Origin: Sphingomonas melonis
Lineage (GTDB): Bacteria > Pseudomonadota > Alphaproteobacteria > Sphingomonadales > Sphingomonadaceae
NCBI RefSeq assembly: GCF_013409985.1
Contig: NZ_JACCBY010000001.1
Location: 310,001 to 374,000, forward strand
Direction: 5' to 3'
DNA: 64,000 nt
Positions 1-8,310 of the stretch are shown piece after piece. Position numbers and translations under genes: made by a program. Every line of letters starts with the position of its first letter. The first letter of the stretch is position 1. The notes beneath the pieces were generated by a model. It worked only from the letters and a program-made list of their open reading frames with translations, made no database searches and was not told where the DNA came from.

Positions 1-313
1 CGCGCGTGCAGAAACAGGGATAGAGCAGGTCGCGGCTGCGCAGGTCGGCCAGCGACGCGTCATAGACGTCCAGCCGCGTGGACTGGCGCAGCACCGGGCC
101 ATCCCAGGTCAGGCCGAGCCAGGCGAGATCCTCCACGATCCCCGCGACGAACGCCTCGCGGCTGCGCGTGCCGTCGATATCCTCGATGCGCAGCAGGAAG
201 GTGCCGCCCGCCGCGCGCGCATGGTCGTGCGCCTGGACCGCGGCAAAGGCATGGCCGAGGTGCAGCCGCCCGGTCGGGCTCGGCGCGAAGCGGGTGACGA
301 TGCCGCCCGTCAC
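1..313 (-). CDS. gluQ: Glutamyl-Q tRNA(Asp) synthetase, N-terminal part (cut by window edge)
   Basis: Only the N-terminal ~104 codons lie in the window; the gene continues past base 1. It starts GTG at 313 and reads VTGGIVTRFAPSPTGRLHLG, with the class I synthetase HLGH signature at about residues 18-21. Next comes an LLRIEDID(G)TR stretch typical of the GluRS catalytic fold. Near the edge the protein reads YPCFCTR, matching the Cys-x-Cys zinc site of GluQRS. The enzyme attaches glutamate to queuosine at the wobble position of tRNA(Asp) in the cytosol. The family lacks the anticodon-binding domain of GltX, but the C-terminus is not visible here, so a truncated gltX is the alternative. The gene is divergent from the HNH gene. 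Confidence 0.85.
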   Translation of the reverse strand, partial: MTGGIVTRFAPSPTGRLHLGHAFAAVQAHDHARAAGGTFLLRIEDIDGTRSREAFVAGIVEDLAWLGLTWDGPVLRQSTRLDVYDASLADLRSRDLLYPCFCTR

Positions 314-420
314 GCCGGCAGTCCGCCGCAGAAGGCTTGACCGGCATCAACCCGGCGTGCTGTCATACCAGCGTCATCCTCGTGGGCGACATGGCCCGCG
401 GGTAATCCGTGGGAGGAGCC

Positions 421-987
421 GTGTTTCATCCCGATCTGATCCGTCACCCCGACAGTTGTCCGGCGCTGGTGCTCAACGCCGATTACACGCCGCTGTCCTA
501 TTATCCGCTCAGCGTGTGGCCGTGGCAGACCGCGATCAAGGCGGTGTTCCTCGATCGCGTCGACATCGTCGCGCATTACGAACGCTCGGTGCGCAGCCCG
601 ACCGCGGAGATCAAGCTGCCGTCGGTGATCGCGCTCAAACAATATGTGCGTCCGTCGGCATTCCCGGCATTCACCCGCTTCAACCTGTTCCTGCGCGACC
701 GTTTCGCCTGCCAATATTGCGGCGTCGGGCGCGACCTGACCTTCGACCATGTCGTGCCGCGCGCGCAAGGCGGGCGGACGACGTGGGAGAATGTCGTCAC
801 CGCCTGCGCGCCGTGCAACCTCAAGAAGGGCGGGCGGACGCCGAAACAGGCGCATATGCCGCTGTACGTCGAGCCGATCCGACCGACCAACTGGCATCTG
901 CAGGAACATGGCCGCGCCTTTCCGCCCAACTATCTCCACGACACGTGGCACGACTGGCTCTACTGGGACGTTGAGCTGGAAGCGTAA
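421..987 (+). CDS. HNH endonuclease family protein
   Basis: A 188-residue protein with an HNH/McrA-type nuclease motif in its second half. It shows CQYCG, then DHVVPRAQGG, then a W-ENVV segment and a CAPCNLKK zinc-binding knuckle. I chose GTG 421 because a strong Shine-Dalgarno (GGAGG at 412-416) lies just before it; an in-frame GTG at 409 would place that site inside the gene. Stand-alone HNH proteins of this size are common in alphaproteobacterial chromosomes and their cellular role is not established. No methylase, phage gene or restriction partner is adjacent, so a restriction role is not supported. A short gap separates it from the downstream lipoprotein gene on the same strand. Confidence 0.85.
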   Translation: MFHPDLIRHPDSCPALVLNADYTPLSYYPLSVWPWQTAIKAVFLDRVDIVAHYERSVRSPTAEIKLPSVIALKQYVRPSAFPAFTRFNLFLRDRFACQYCGVGRDLTFDHVVPRAQGGRTTWENVVTACAPCNLKKGGRTPKQAHMPLYVEPIRPTNWHLQEHGRAFPPNYLHDTWHDWLYWDVELEA

Positions 988-1003
988 CGAACGGAGACCG
1001 GGT

Positions 1004-1462
1004 TTGCGAACGGGGATCATCATCGCGGTGGCGGGCCTCGCCGCCGCGGGCGCGCTGGCCGGCTGTGGCCCGCGCGAGGACAAGGTGGCGGAGGCGGACG
1101 CCAATGCCGCCGGTTTCGTGCCGCCGGCGGTGACCAGCCGCGTCGATTTCACCAGCACGATGGAGCGTCGCTTCCGCACGCTCGACCGCAATGGTGACGA
1201 CCGGCTCGACAAGACCGAACTGCCGCGCGAGAACAGCCGCCTGCTCACGCTGGACCGCAACGGCGACGGCGTGATCAGCCTGATCGAATGGGACGAGGGC
1301 ACGCTCAAGCGCTTCGACCAGATGGACCTCAACCGCGACGGCACCGTCACCTCGGAAGAGGAGAAGGAATGGCGCGCGGCGCGCGATGCCGGGCGCGAGC
1401 CGGTGACGCGGCCGGCCGGGCCGGTGCCGGGCGACCCGCTGGGGAATAGCAGCGGGCGGTAG
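1004..1462 (+). CDS. EF-hand domain lipoprotein
   Basis: A 152-residue protein starting at TTG 1004, supported by GGAG at 993-996. The first 20 residues form a lipoprotein signal ending in LAGC, so the mature protein is probably lipid-anchored in the periplasm. Three EF-hand-type loops follow: DRNGDDRLDKTE, DRNGDGVISLIE and DLNRDGTVTSEE. Each has the D-x-N/D-x-D/N-G spacing of calcium-binding loops. The C-terminus is Pro/Gly-rich. Calcium binding is inferred from the loops; the biological role is unknown. It starts 16 bases after the HNH stop and may be cotranscribed. Its end abuts a repeat-filled gap. Confidence 0.8.
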   Translation: MRTGIIIAVAGLAAAGALAGCGPREDKVAEADANAAGFVPPAVTSRVDFTSTMERRFRTLDRNGDDRLDKTELPRENSRLLTLDRNGDGVISLIEWDEGTLKRFDQMDLNRDGTVTSEEEKEWRAARDAGREPVTRPAGPVPGDPLGNSSGR

Positions 1463-1562
1463 GCAACCTCGCCTCCCGGCAGGGCTGCGATCGTATTCGG
1501 GCTTCGGGGTGATGCGGCTCGATCGGCTTCCCGAAAGAGTCGCCTTCCAGAAGCATTCCAAA

Positions 1563-1732
1563 CCCCTGCAAAAGTCCGCATCGCCGGTGGTGGCTCAGCA
1601 CAGTGCTCCTGCGAAAGCAGGAGCCTAGGGCCAAGCAAAGCAACGTCTTATGGCGCTCGCGACTCCTGGGCTCCTGCTTTCGCAGGAGCACTGGGGTGCT
1701 TCACCGATGATGGAGACTTTCGCAGGTCTCGA
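1563..1732. repeat. Intergenic repeat family A, copy 1 (MITE-like)
   Basis: This is the main content of the gene-free stretch 1463-1907. Two hairpins of the form GCTCCTGC-4 nt-GCAGGAGC (around 1604-1623 and 1669-1690) lie in inverted orientation around a CTAGGGCCAAGCAAAG spacer. The outer right edge reads CGCAGGTCTCGA (1721-1732), matching the terminal repeat of copy 2 at 15409-15560. No ORF is supported inside. The rest of the gap (1780-1855) is a decayed family D repeat. Confidence 0.75.
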
Positions 1733-1779
1733 CCCCGTCCGGGGACGCGGCGGGCTCGCAAGACGGCGGGCTGACGTGG

Positions 1780-1855
1780 CGGGCCGTATGCGGCGACGCC
1801 CCACCTGCGTCCGGCAGGCCCGCACGCCCGCTAAGGCGAGGGAGGAATTGGGAAA
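1780..1855. repeat. Degenerate right half of intergenic repeat family D
   Basis: The stretch ending in GCGAGGGAGGAATTGGG, with a preceding GTATGCGGCGACGCCCC, matches the right halves of the family D elements at 48480-48620 and 23921-24052. The left half is missing. It lies just upstream of ppc, so any ppc promoter must lie within or beside it. Confidence 0.6.
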
Positions 1856-1907
1856 GAACCTGCCATCCGCGGTTGACCCACCTCCCGCCGCAGCGCAGCA
1901 TCGCGGC

Positions 1908-4604
1908 ATGGCCACGCTCGACCCCGCATCGCTTCCGCCGATCGCCAACAACCCGGATGTCCGCTTCCTCGGCGCCAAGCTGGGCGACGTCATCCGCGCT
2001 TATGGCGGGGAGCGCCTGTTCGAGGCGACCGAGGCCATCCGCCGCGCGTCGGTCGACCGGCATCGCGGCACCGGCAGCAGCGACAGCGTCCACCAGCAGC
2101 TCCGGCACCTCGGCCTCGACGAGACGCTCGATTTCGTGCGCGGCTTCATGCTGTTCTCGATGCTGGCCAATCTCGCCGAGGACCGGCAGGGGATCGCCGC
2201 CGAACAGGGCGCCGATGTCGCCGCCGCGCTGGCGACGCTGGAGGGCGAGGGGATCGGCCGCGAGCAGGTCCAGCAGCTGCTCACCCACGCGCTGATCGTC
2301 CCGGTGCTCACTGCCCACCCCACCGAGGTGCGGCGCAAGAGCATGATCGACCATCGCAACCGCATCGCGCAGCTGATGGCGCTGAAGGATGCGGGGCGCG
2401 ACGAGACGCCCGATGGCGACCGGGTCGACGATGCGATCACCCGCCAGATCGCCCTGCTGTGGCAGACGCGGGTGCTGCGCCGCGAACGGCTCTACGTCAC
2501 CGACGAGGTCGAGACCGCGCTGTCCTATCTGCGCGAGGTGTTCCTGCCGGCGTTGCCGGCGCTCTACCAGCGTTGGGACCGTGCCTTCGGTGAGCGCGTG
2601 CCGAGCTTCGTCAAACCGGGCAGCTGGATCGGTGGCGACCGTGACGGCAATCCCTTCGTCACCGCGGATTCGCTGCGCACCGCGCTGAGCCGCGCCTGTG
2701 AAGCGGTGCTCGGCTTCTACCTGGAGGGCGTGCATGCGCTCGGCGCCGAACTGTCGATCTCGACGCAGCACGTACCCGTCGATGCCGCGGTCGAGGCGCT
2801 GGCCGAGGCGAGCGGCGATACGGCGGAGAGCCGGTCGGACGAGCCGTATCGCCGCGCGCTGTCGGGCATCTATGCGCGGCTCGCCGCGACGCATCAGGCG
2901 CTGACCGGCAAGCCGGCACCGCGGCCGGGTCACCTGCGCGGCGCGCCCTATCCCGATCCGCAGGCGTTCCGCGCCGATCTCGTCGCGATCGCGCGCGGCC
3001 TGTCGCCGAAGGATATTGGCGCCGGGGCGTTCAAGACCGGCGGCGCGCTCGGCCGGCTGATCCGCGCGGTCGAGACGTTCGGCTTCCATCTGGCGACGCT
3101 CGACCTGCGCCAGAACAGCGCCGTCCACGAGCGCGTCGTCGCCGAATTGCTCAAGACGGCGGGGGTGGAGGCGGACTATTGCGCGCTCGACGAGGCGGCG
3201 CGCGTCGCGCTGCTGCGCCGCGAACTCGCCAATGCGCGCCCGCTCGCCAGCCGCTACATGACCTATTCGGAGGAGACGACCTCCGAGCTGGCGATCGTCC
3301 AGGCCGCCGCCGACGCGCATGCGACCTACGGGCCGGCGTGCATCACCAACTACATCGTCTCGATGGCGCAGTCGGTGTCCGATCTGCTCGAGATCAACCT
3401 GCTGCTCAAGGAAGTCGGGCTCTACCGGCCCGGCGAGGAGCCGAGCGCCGCGGTGATGGCGGTGCCGCTGTTCGAGACGGTCGGCGACCTGGAGGCCGCG
3501 CCGGGGATCATGACCGACTGGTTCGCGCTGCCCGAAGTCGCCGCGATCGCGGCGAAGCGCGGCCATCAGGAGGTGATGATCGGCTATTCGGACAGCAACA
3601 AGGACGGCGGCTATCTCACCTCGACCTGGCAATTGTCGAAGGCGTCGACCGCGCTGAAGCCGGTGTTCGAGGCGGCGGGGGTCGGCATGCAGCTGTTCCA
3701 CGGCCGCGGCGGCGCGGTCGGGCGCGGCGGCGGCTCGGCGTTCGCGGCGATCCGCGCGCAGCCGTCGGGGACGGTGCAGGGCCGCATCCGCATCACCGAA
3801 CAGGGCGAGGTGATCGCCGCGAAATACGGCACCCGCGACAGCGCGATGACCAATCTGGAAGCGATCGCGGCCGCGACGCTGCTCGCCAGCCTCGAACCCG
3901 AGCGCCTGTCGAATACCGAAAGCGACGAATTCTGCGCGGCGATGGATGCGCTGTCGGACACCGCATTCCACGCCTATCGTGACCTCGTCTACGGAACCGA
4001 AGGGTTCCGCACCTTCTTCCGCCAGATGACGCCGATCGGCGAGATCGCCGGGCTCAAGATCGGCAGCCGTCCGGCGAGCCGCAAGAAGAGCGACGCGATC
4101 GAGGACCTGCGCGCCATCCCCTGGGTGTTCAGCTGGGCGCAGGCGCGGGTCATGCTGCCCGGCTGGTATGGCGTCGGGCAGGCGCTCGCCGCCTTCGAGG
4201 ACAAGGGGCTGCTGAGGGAGATGGCGCAGGGCTGGCCGCTGTTCGCCTCGACGCTCGCCAATATGGAGATGGTGCTCGCCAAATCGGATATCGACATCGC
4301 CGGCCATTATGCCGAGCTGGTCGAGGACGAGGGGCTGCGCACCGGCATCTTCGGCCGCATCCGTGATGCGTGGCACCGGACGCACGACGGGCTGCTCGAC
4401 GTCACCGGCCAGACGCGGTTGCTGGAGAAGCATCCGGCGCTCGACGCGTCGATCCGCCTGCGGCTGCCCTATATCGAGCCGCTCAACCTGCTTCAGATCG
4501 AGCTGATGAAGCGGCATCGCGCCGGCGAGGACGATCCGCGCATCGGCGAGGGCATCCTGCTGTCGATCAACGCGGTCGCGACCGCGCTACGCAACAGCGG
4601 CTGA
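1908..4604 (+). CDS. ppc: Phosphoenolpyruvate carboxylase
   Basis: An 898-residue protein, the usual length for bacterial PEPC, which carboxylates PEP to oxaloacetate to refill the TCA cycle. The catalytic histidine motif VLTAHPTEVRRKS is at about residue 132, followed by GSWIGGDRDGNPFVTA, the GYSDSNKDGGYL motif at about 558 and the mobile-loop glycine motif HGRGGAVGRGGG at about 597. The C-terminus ATALRNSG matches the family's R-N-T/S-G end. I chose ATG 1908 (MATLDPASLPP). The frame stays open upstream to 1650, but that extension is repeat DNA. No strong Shine-Dalgarno is visible. The last 18 bases overlap the end of the convergent PAP2 gene. Confidence 0.96.
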   Translation: MATLDPASLPPIANNPDVRFLGAKLGDVIRAYGGERLFEATEAIRRASVDRHRGTGSSDSVHQQLRHLGLDETLDFVRGFMLFSMLANLAEDRQGIAAEQGADVAAALATLEGEGIGREQVQQLLTHALIVPVLTAHPTEVRRKSMIDHRNRIAQLMALKDAGRDETPDGDRVDDAITRQIALLWQTRVLRRERLYVTDEVETALSYLREVFLPALPALYQRWDRAFGERVPSFVKPGSWIGGDRDGNPFVTADSLRTALSRACEAVLGFYLEGVHALGAELSISTQHVPVDAAVEALAEASGDTAESRSDEPYRRALSGIYARLAATHQALTGKPAPRPGHLRGAPYPDPQAFRADLVAIARGLSPKDIGAGAFKTGGALGRLIRAVETFGFHLATLDLRQNSAVHERVVAELLKTAGVEADYCALDEAARVALLRRELANARPLASRYMTYSEETTSELAIVQAAADAHATYGPACITNYIVSMAQSVSDLLEINLLLKEVGLYRPGEEPSAAVMAVPLFETVGDLEAAPGIMTDWFALPEVAAIAAKRGHQEVMIGYSDSNKDGGYLTSTWQLSKASTALKPVFEAAGVGMQLFHGRGGAVGRGGGSAFAAIRAQPSGTVQGRIRITEQGEVIAAKYGTRDSAMTNLEAIAAATLLASLEPERLSNTESDEFCAAMDALSDTAFHAYRDLVYGTEGFRTFFRQMTPIGEIAGLKIGSRPASRKKSDAIEDLRAIPWVFSWAQARVMLPGWYGVGQALAAFEDKGLLREMAQGWPLFASTLANMEMVLAKSDIDIAGHYAELVEDEGLRTGIFGRIRDAWHRTHDGLLDVTGQTRLLEKHPALDASIRLRLPYIEPLNLLQIELMKRHRAGEDDPRIGEGILLSINAVATALRNSG

Positions 4605-5564
4605 CCGCCGGCCGAGCAGCAGGTCGACGATCTCCATCGCCAGCATCGCCACCGCGGCACCGATGATCATGTCGATGAGGTAATGCGTCCCCTCGACCGG
4701 GGTGGCGAGCAGCATCGCCGCGACCAGCCACGTCAGCCAGCGGCGCAGCGGCGGCGTCCGCCAGATCGTGCGCCAATAGAGCGTGCCGGCGGCGGCGTGG
4801 AAGCTCGGCGCGGAGACGAGGCCGTGCAGCGCGCCGAGATCGATATGATGGATGGCATGCGCGCGCAGCGCCGGGATCAGGTTCGACTGCCATGTCTCGC
4901 TGACCGGCATATAGGGCACCGCGCCGCGCCAGAGATAGGAGAGCGGGCCGATCGCCGGCATCAGCGTGAACAGCGCCAGCGTCAGCACCGCGGCGAGCCA
5001 GAAGCCGGCGAGGAAGCGATGCGCCTCCCGCCGCTGGCCGGTACGGGCAAACCAGCCGAGCAGGATCGCGGGCGTCAGATAGATGCTCTCGTAACAGGCG
5101 ACGCCGAGCAGCTGGAGCGGGCGGTGATCGGCGACGGTGCGATACCAGGCGAGCCAGTCGAAGCCGAGCGCGCCGTCGATCCGTTGCAGCGTGGCATCGG
5201 CATAGCCGTGGGTCAGCGCGGCGAGCGGATAGCTCGCCACCGCGCCGGTCAGCGCGATGACCGTGAAGACGGCGTAATAGCCCGCGCCGTCGCGCAGCGC
5301 CGCGGCATGGCGCCAGCCGCGCGGCACGACGTGGCTGCGCAGGGCGAAGACGCAGACCGCGGCGAGCGCGAAGGGGAGGGTGCTGCGGCTCCACACCATC
5401 ACGGACAGCTCGGCGCGCTGGAGCAGCCAGGCGGTGGCGATCAGGCCGGCGAGCAGCGCGGCGACGATCGTCGGCCGCGAAAAGCCGTCCGCGCTCGCCA
5501 CGGCGCGGGTCGGGGCATTCGGGGGAAGCGCGGCGGAGGCCGCGTGGACGCGCTGCGATAGCAT
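4587..5564 (-). CDS. PAP2-superfamily (Aur1/Ipt1-like) membrane phosphatase or phosphotransferase
   Basis: A 325-residue polytopic membrane protein with about six or seven hydrophobic segments. Two PAP2-type motifs appear in the C-terminal half: SAPSFHAA and, about 55 residues later, GTHYLIDMIIG. The His of the first and the His and Asp of the second are the expected catalytic residues. The long N-terminal part and spacing resemble the PAP2_3/Aur1 group, which transfers or removes lipid-linked phosphate head groups. In sphingolipid-making sphingomonads such a protein could act on phospho-sphingolipids, but that is inference; undecaprenyl-diphosphate phosphatase is an alternative. It is convergent with ppc, with an 18-base 3' overlap. 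Confidence 0.8.
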   Translation of the reverse strand: MLSQRVHAASAALPPNAPTRAVASADGFSRPTIVAALLAGLIATAWLLQRAELSVMVWSRSTLPFALAAVCVFALRSHVVPRGWRHAAALRDGAGYYAVFTVIALTGAVASYPLAALTHGYADATLQRIDGALGFDWLAWYRTVADHRPLQLLGVACYESIYLTPAILLGWFARTGQRREAHRFLAGFWLAAVLTLALFTLMPAIGPLSYLWRGAVPYMPVSETWQSNLIPALRAHAIHHIDLGALHGLVSAPSFHAAAGTLYWRTIWRTPPLRRWLTWLVAAMLLATPVEGTHYLIDMIIGAAVAMLAMEIVDLLLGRRSAAVA

Positions 5565-5703
5565 TCATCTGCCTTGGTTCGAACGATGCTCGTGATCGCG
5601 AGTAGCTGAAGCGGTGATGAATTGAATGCGTCGTTTGCGTTGCGGTGGCGGCGGGACTCGCAGGCAGTCTGCGTTGCCGCGATCCGGGTGTGGAGGTGAG
5701 GCG

Positions 5704-5912
5704 GTGGTTCGCGCGAAGACGCGATGCCGTGAAAGGAAAAGGAGGGTGTTCGCGCAGAGGCGCAGAGGGCGCGGAGGTGCGCGTGCGGTCTGCTTTCCCG
5801 CTCCCCTCGTCATCCCGGCGGAGGCCGGGATCCATGGTTGCGATGCTCTTCGCGGTCGCGCGTACCCTTGCTGCCAGCTCGTCCATGCATCCCGACGTTC
5901 GTCGGGATGACG
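5704..5912. repeat. Intergenic repeats: family E fragment (5704-5781) and family B copy 1 (5808-5912)
   Basis: These repeats fill the gene-free stretch 5565-5948. The E part reads TTCGCGCGAAGACGCG and then CGCAGAGGCGCAGAGGGCGCGGAG. The B element begins GTCATCCCGGCGGAGGCCGG and ends CGTTCGTCGGGATGACG, with a roughly 55-base centre. Each end of B is itself a hairpin and the two ends are inverted relative to each other. I see no gene in the remaining bases of the gap. Confidence 0.75.
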
Positions 5913-5948
5913 AACGAGGAGCTCCGCGACTCCGCGCGGACCCGGCCG

Positions 5949-7250
5949 TCAGGCCTCGCTGACCAGCAGTTTGTCGATCCGGCGGCCGTCGAGGTCGACC
6001 ACCTCGAACCGCCAGCCCTGTTCCTCGAAGCTCTCGCCCTCGCCGGGCAGGTGACGGAAGGCGGCGAGCGCCAGCCCGGCGACCGTCGCGTAATCGCGAT
6101 CCTCGGGCAGCTCGATGCCGAGCCGTTCGGCCAAAGCGTCCGCCGCCATCGTGCCGGCGACGAGCAGCGAGCCGTCCTCGCGCACCACCACCGAGGGCGC
6201 ATCGTCGGGATCGGCGTCGCTGGCGAATTCGCCGGCGATCGCGGCGAGCAGGTCGGCAGGCGTGACGATGCCTTCGAAATGGCCGTATTCGTCGTGGATC
6301 AGCGCCATCGGCACCTCGGCCTGACGCAGCGCGATCAGCGCGTCCATCGCATCGATCCGGTCGATCACCACCGGCGCCTTGCGCATCAGCTTGCGCAGGT
6401 CGAGCGGCTCGCCGCGGAACAGCGCGGCGGCGATGTCGCGCGCCTGGACGACGCCGATCACCGCATCGACCGAACCGTCGGCGACCGGCAGCCGCGTATG
6501 CGGCGTCGCCAGCAGCGTATCGCGGATCCCCTCCGGCCCGAGGTTGCAGTCGAGCCAGTCGACCTCGGTGCGCGGCGTCATCACCTCGCGCACCGGCCGG
6601 TCGGCGAGGCGGACGACACCCGAGATGATCGTGCGCTCATGCTCCTCGATCACGCCCGACTTGGAGGCTTCGGCGACGATCAGGTGCAGCTCCTCCGCCG
6701 TCACCTGATCCTCCGATTCGCGGTTGAGGCCGAGTACGCGGAAGACGAGGGCGCTCGACGAATCGAGCAGCCAGACGAGCGGCGCGCAGACCACGGCGAT
6801 ATAGCGCATCGGCAGCGCGACCAGCGAGGCCACCGTCTCGGGCTTGCGCAGCGCGAATTGCTTGGGGACGAGTTCGCCGATGATCAGCGAGGCATAAGTG
6901 GTGAGGCCGATGACCAGCGCGAAGCCCGCGGTCTGCGCCGTCTCCGCCGACAGGCCGAACGCCTGCAGCCGCGCCGCCGTCGGCCCGCCGAGGCTCGACC
7001 CCGAATAGGCGCCCGCAAGGATGCCGATCAGCGTGATGCCGATCTGGACCGAGGACAGGAACTTGCCGGGATCGGCGGCGAGCTTGAGCGCGGCGGCGGG
7101 CCCCTTGCGCCCCGAACGCGCCATCGCCTCCAGCCGCGCCTTGCGCGACGAGACGATCGCCAGCTCGCTCATGGCGAACACGCCGTTGAGCGCGACCAGA
7201 GCGAGGATGATCACGACGTCGATCCAGGGGAAGGGCGGGAGCGGTGCCAT
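5949..7250 (-). CDS. CNNM/CorC-type hemolysin-family protein (DUF21-CBS-CBS-CorC_HlyC)
   Basis: A 433-residue inner-membrane protein. Residues ~1-190 are a DUF21/CNNM transmembrane domain (FPWIDVVIILALVALNGVFA, then an IGELVPKQFALRKPE motif). Residues ~205-325 hold a CBS pair with VMTPRTEVDWLD and HDEYGHFEGIVTPADLLAAI. The final ~85 residues are a CorC_HlyC domain. The architecture matches YfjD/YtfL/TlyC proteins, linked to magnesium or other cation homeostasis; hemolysin is a historical label. It is divergent from the OmpA lipoprotein gene across a 151-base spacer that contains a palindrome at 7299-7314. Confidence 0.9.
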   Translation of the reverse strand: MAPLPPFPWIDVVIILALVALNGVFAMSELAIVSSRKARLEAMARSGRKGPAAALKLAADPGKFLSSVQIGITLIGILAGAYSGSSLGGPTAARLQAFGLSAETAQTAGFALVIGLTTYASLIIGELVPKQFALRKPETVASLVALPMRYIAVVCAPLVWLLDSSSALVFRVLGLNRESEDQVTAEELHLIVAEASKSGVIEEHERTIISGVVRLADRPVREVMTPRTEVDWLDCNLGPEGIRDTLLATPHTRLPVADGSVDAVIGVVQARDIAAALFRGEPLDLRKLMRKAPVVIDRIDAMDALIALRQAEVPMALIHDEYGHFEGIVTPADLLAAIAGEFASDADPDDAPSVVVREDGSLLVAGTMAADALAERLGIELPEDRDYATVAGLALAAFRHLPGEGESFEEQGWRFEVVDLDGRRIDKLLVSEA

Positions 7251-7298
7251 CGGCGGACGTGTCTTTGCCGCACAACGCGCACGACGACAACTGCCTGT

Positions 7299-7314
7299 AT
7301 CACGATGGCGTGAT
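7299..7314. promoter_or_regulatory. Perfect inverted repeat in a divergent promoter region
   Basis: ATCACG-ATGG-CGTGAT is a perfect 6-bp-arm dyad between the divergently transcribed CorC-type gene (start 7250) and the OmpA lipoprotein gene (start 7402). Its position suits an operator, but it matches no factor I can name. Confidence 0.35.
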
Positions 7315-7401
7315 TATGCCTGTCAGCGGTGGTTCAGATCGCAGGCGGAACAAGCCATATCGGACCCGAGTTTAGCCGGGAACGAACGTGAAAGGGTTGT
7401 C

Positions 7402-8073
7402 ATGAAGTCGAAGTTCCTCGCCGCCGCGGCGCTCGCCGCGCTGGTCACCACCAGCGCCTGCACCACCGATCCCGAGACCGGCGAGCGCCGCATCTCGAAG
7501 ACCGCGATCGGCGGCATCGGCGGCGCGCTGGGCGGCTATCTGCTCGGCGACCTCGTCGGTGGACGGCGCGACCGGACCGAGAAGATCCTCGGCGCCGGCA
7601 TCGGCGGCCTCGCCGGCGCGGGGATCGGCGCCTATATGGACAAGCAGGAGCGCGACCTGCGCGCCCGCACCGCCGGTACCGACGTGCAGGTGACGCGCGA
7701 GGGCGACAATCTGGTGCTCAACATCCCGTCGGGCATCACCTTCGCCTATGACAGCGCCGAGGTGCAGCCGCAGTTCCGCCGTACGCTCGACCAGGTCGCC
7801 GAGACGCTGGCGCAGTACAACCAGACCTATATCGACGTGTACGGCCATACCGATTCGACCGGCTCGGACGCGTACAACCAGACGCTGTCGGAACGGCGCG
7901 CGACGTCGGTGGCGGATTATCTCGCCAGTCGCGGCGTGCAGCCGGCGCGAATCGGCATGCGCGGCTTCGGCGAGACGCAACCGATCGCGTCGAACGACAC
8001 CGACGCCGGGCGCGCAGCGAATCGCCGCGTCGAGGTGAAGATCGTGCCGATCTCGCAGAACGACCTGCGCTGA
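7402..8073 (+). CDS. OmpA-family lipoprotein with glycine-zipper domain
   Basis: A 223-residue protein with a lipoprotein signal ending LVTTSAC. Residues ~35-80 form a glycine-zipper segment (GGIGGALGGYLLG and GAGIGGLAGAGIGAYMD). The C-terminal ~110 residues are an OmpA peptidoglycan-binding domain (FAYDSAEVQP, YGHTDSTGSDAYNQTLSERRA, GFGETQPIASN, NRRVEVKI). It resembles the YiaD/Pal-like group that ties the outer membrane to the cell wall. Start ATG 7402 has an AAAGG-type ribosome site at 7391-7395. A stem-loop follows at 8082-8107. Confidence 0.92.
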   Translation: MKSKFLAAAALAALVTTSACTTDPETGERRISKTAIGGIGGALGGYLLGDLVGGRRDRTEKILGAGIGGLAGAGIGAYMDKQERDLRARTAGTDVQVTREGDNLVLNIPSGITFAYDSAEVQPQFRRTLDQVAETLAQYNQTYIDVYGHTDSTGSDAYNQTLSERRATSVADYLASRGVQPARIGMRGFGETQPIASNDTDAGRAANRRVEVKIVPISQNDLR

Positions 8074-8081
8074 TCCGAAGT

Positions 8082-8107
8082 ACCGCCCCGGCCTTGGTCG
8101 GGGCGGT
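8082..8107. terminator. Stem-loop after the OmpA lipoprotein gene
   Basis: ACCGCCCCG and CGGGGCGGT form a perfect 9-bp GC-rich stem around an 8-base loop, starting 8 bases after the stop codon. There is no T-run, so it may stabilise the mRNA end rather than act as a classic intrinsic terminator. Confidence 0.55.
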
Positions 8108-8146
8108 GTGATTCGGGCGGGGACGCGTTGCCCGCGTCCCGCTCTT

Positions 8147-8251
8147 CGTCATCCCGACGCAAGTCGGGACCCATGGACACGATACGGAATCGGTTGCGCG
8201 TAACCGCCGAGAACACCGCAACCATGGGTCCCGGCTTTCGCCGGGATGACG
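8147..8251. repeat. Intergenic repeat family B, copy 2
   Basis: It opens CGTCATCCCGACGCAAGTCGGG and closes CCGGCTTTCGCCGGGATGACG, with CCATGG-type bases just inside each end. Both ends are hairpins and together they form a terminal inverted repeat. It lies between the convergent OmpA lipoprotein and tadA genes. Confidence 0.75.
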
Positions 8252-8310
8252 ATGCAAGAGTGGCGCGCGCGTCGAGAGCGCCAAGCGCATCATCTCCGCG
8301 GCTCCGCGCC

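Noticed and set aside
1701..4517. Very long open frame on the minus strand opposite ppc (about 938 codons)
   Set aside because: It is antisense to ppc, has an Arg/Glu/Gln/His-rich composition typical of GC-rich shadow frames, and no family motif. ppc itself has all catalytic motifs.
5640..5948. Short ORFs in both strands between the PAP2 and CorC-type genes
   Set aside because: They are made of repeat families B and E and encode no conserved protein.
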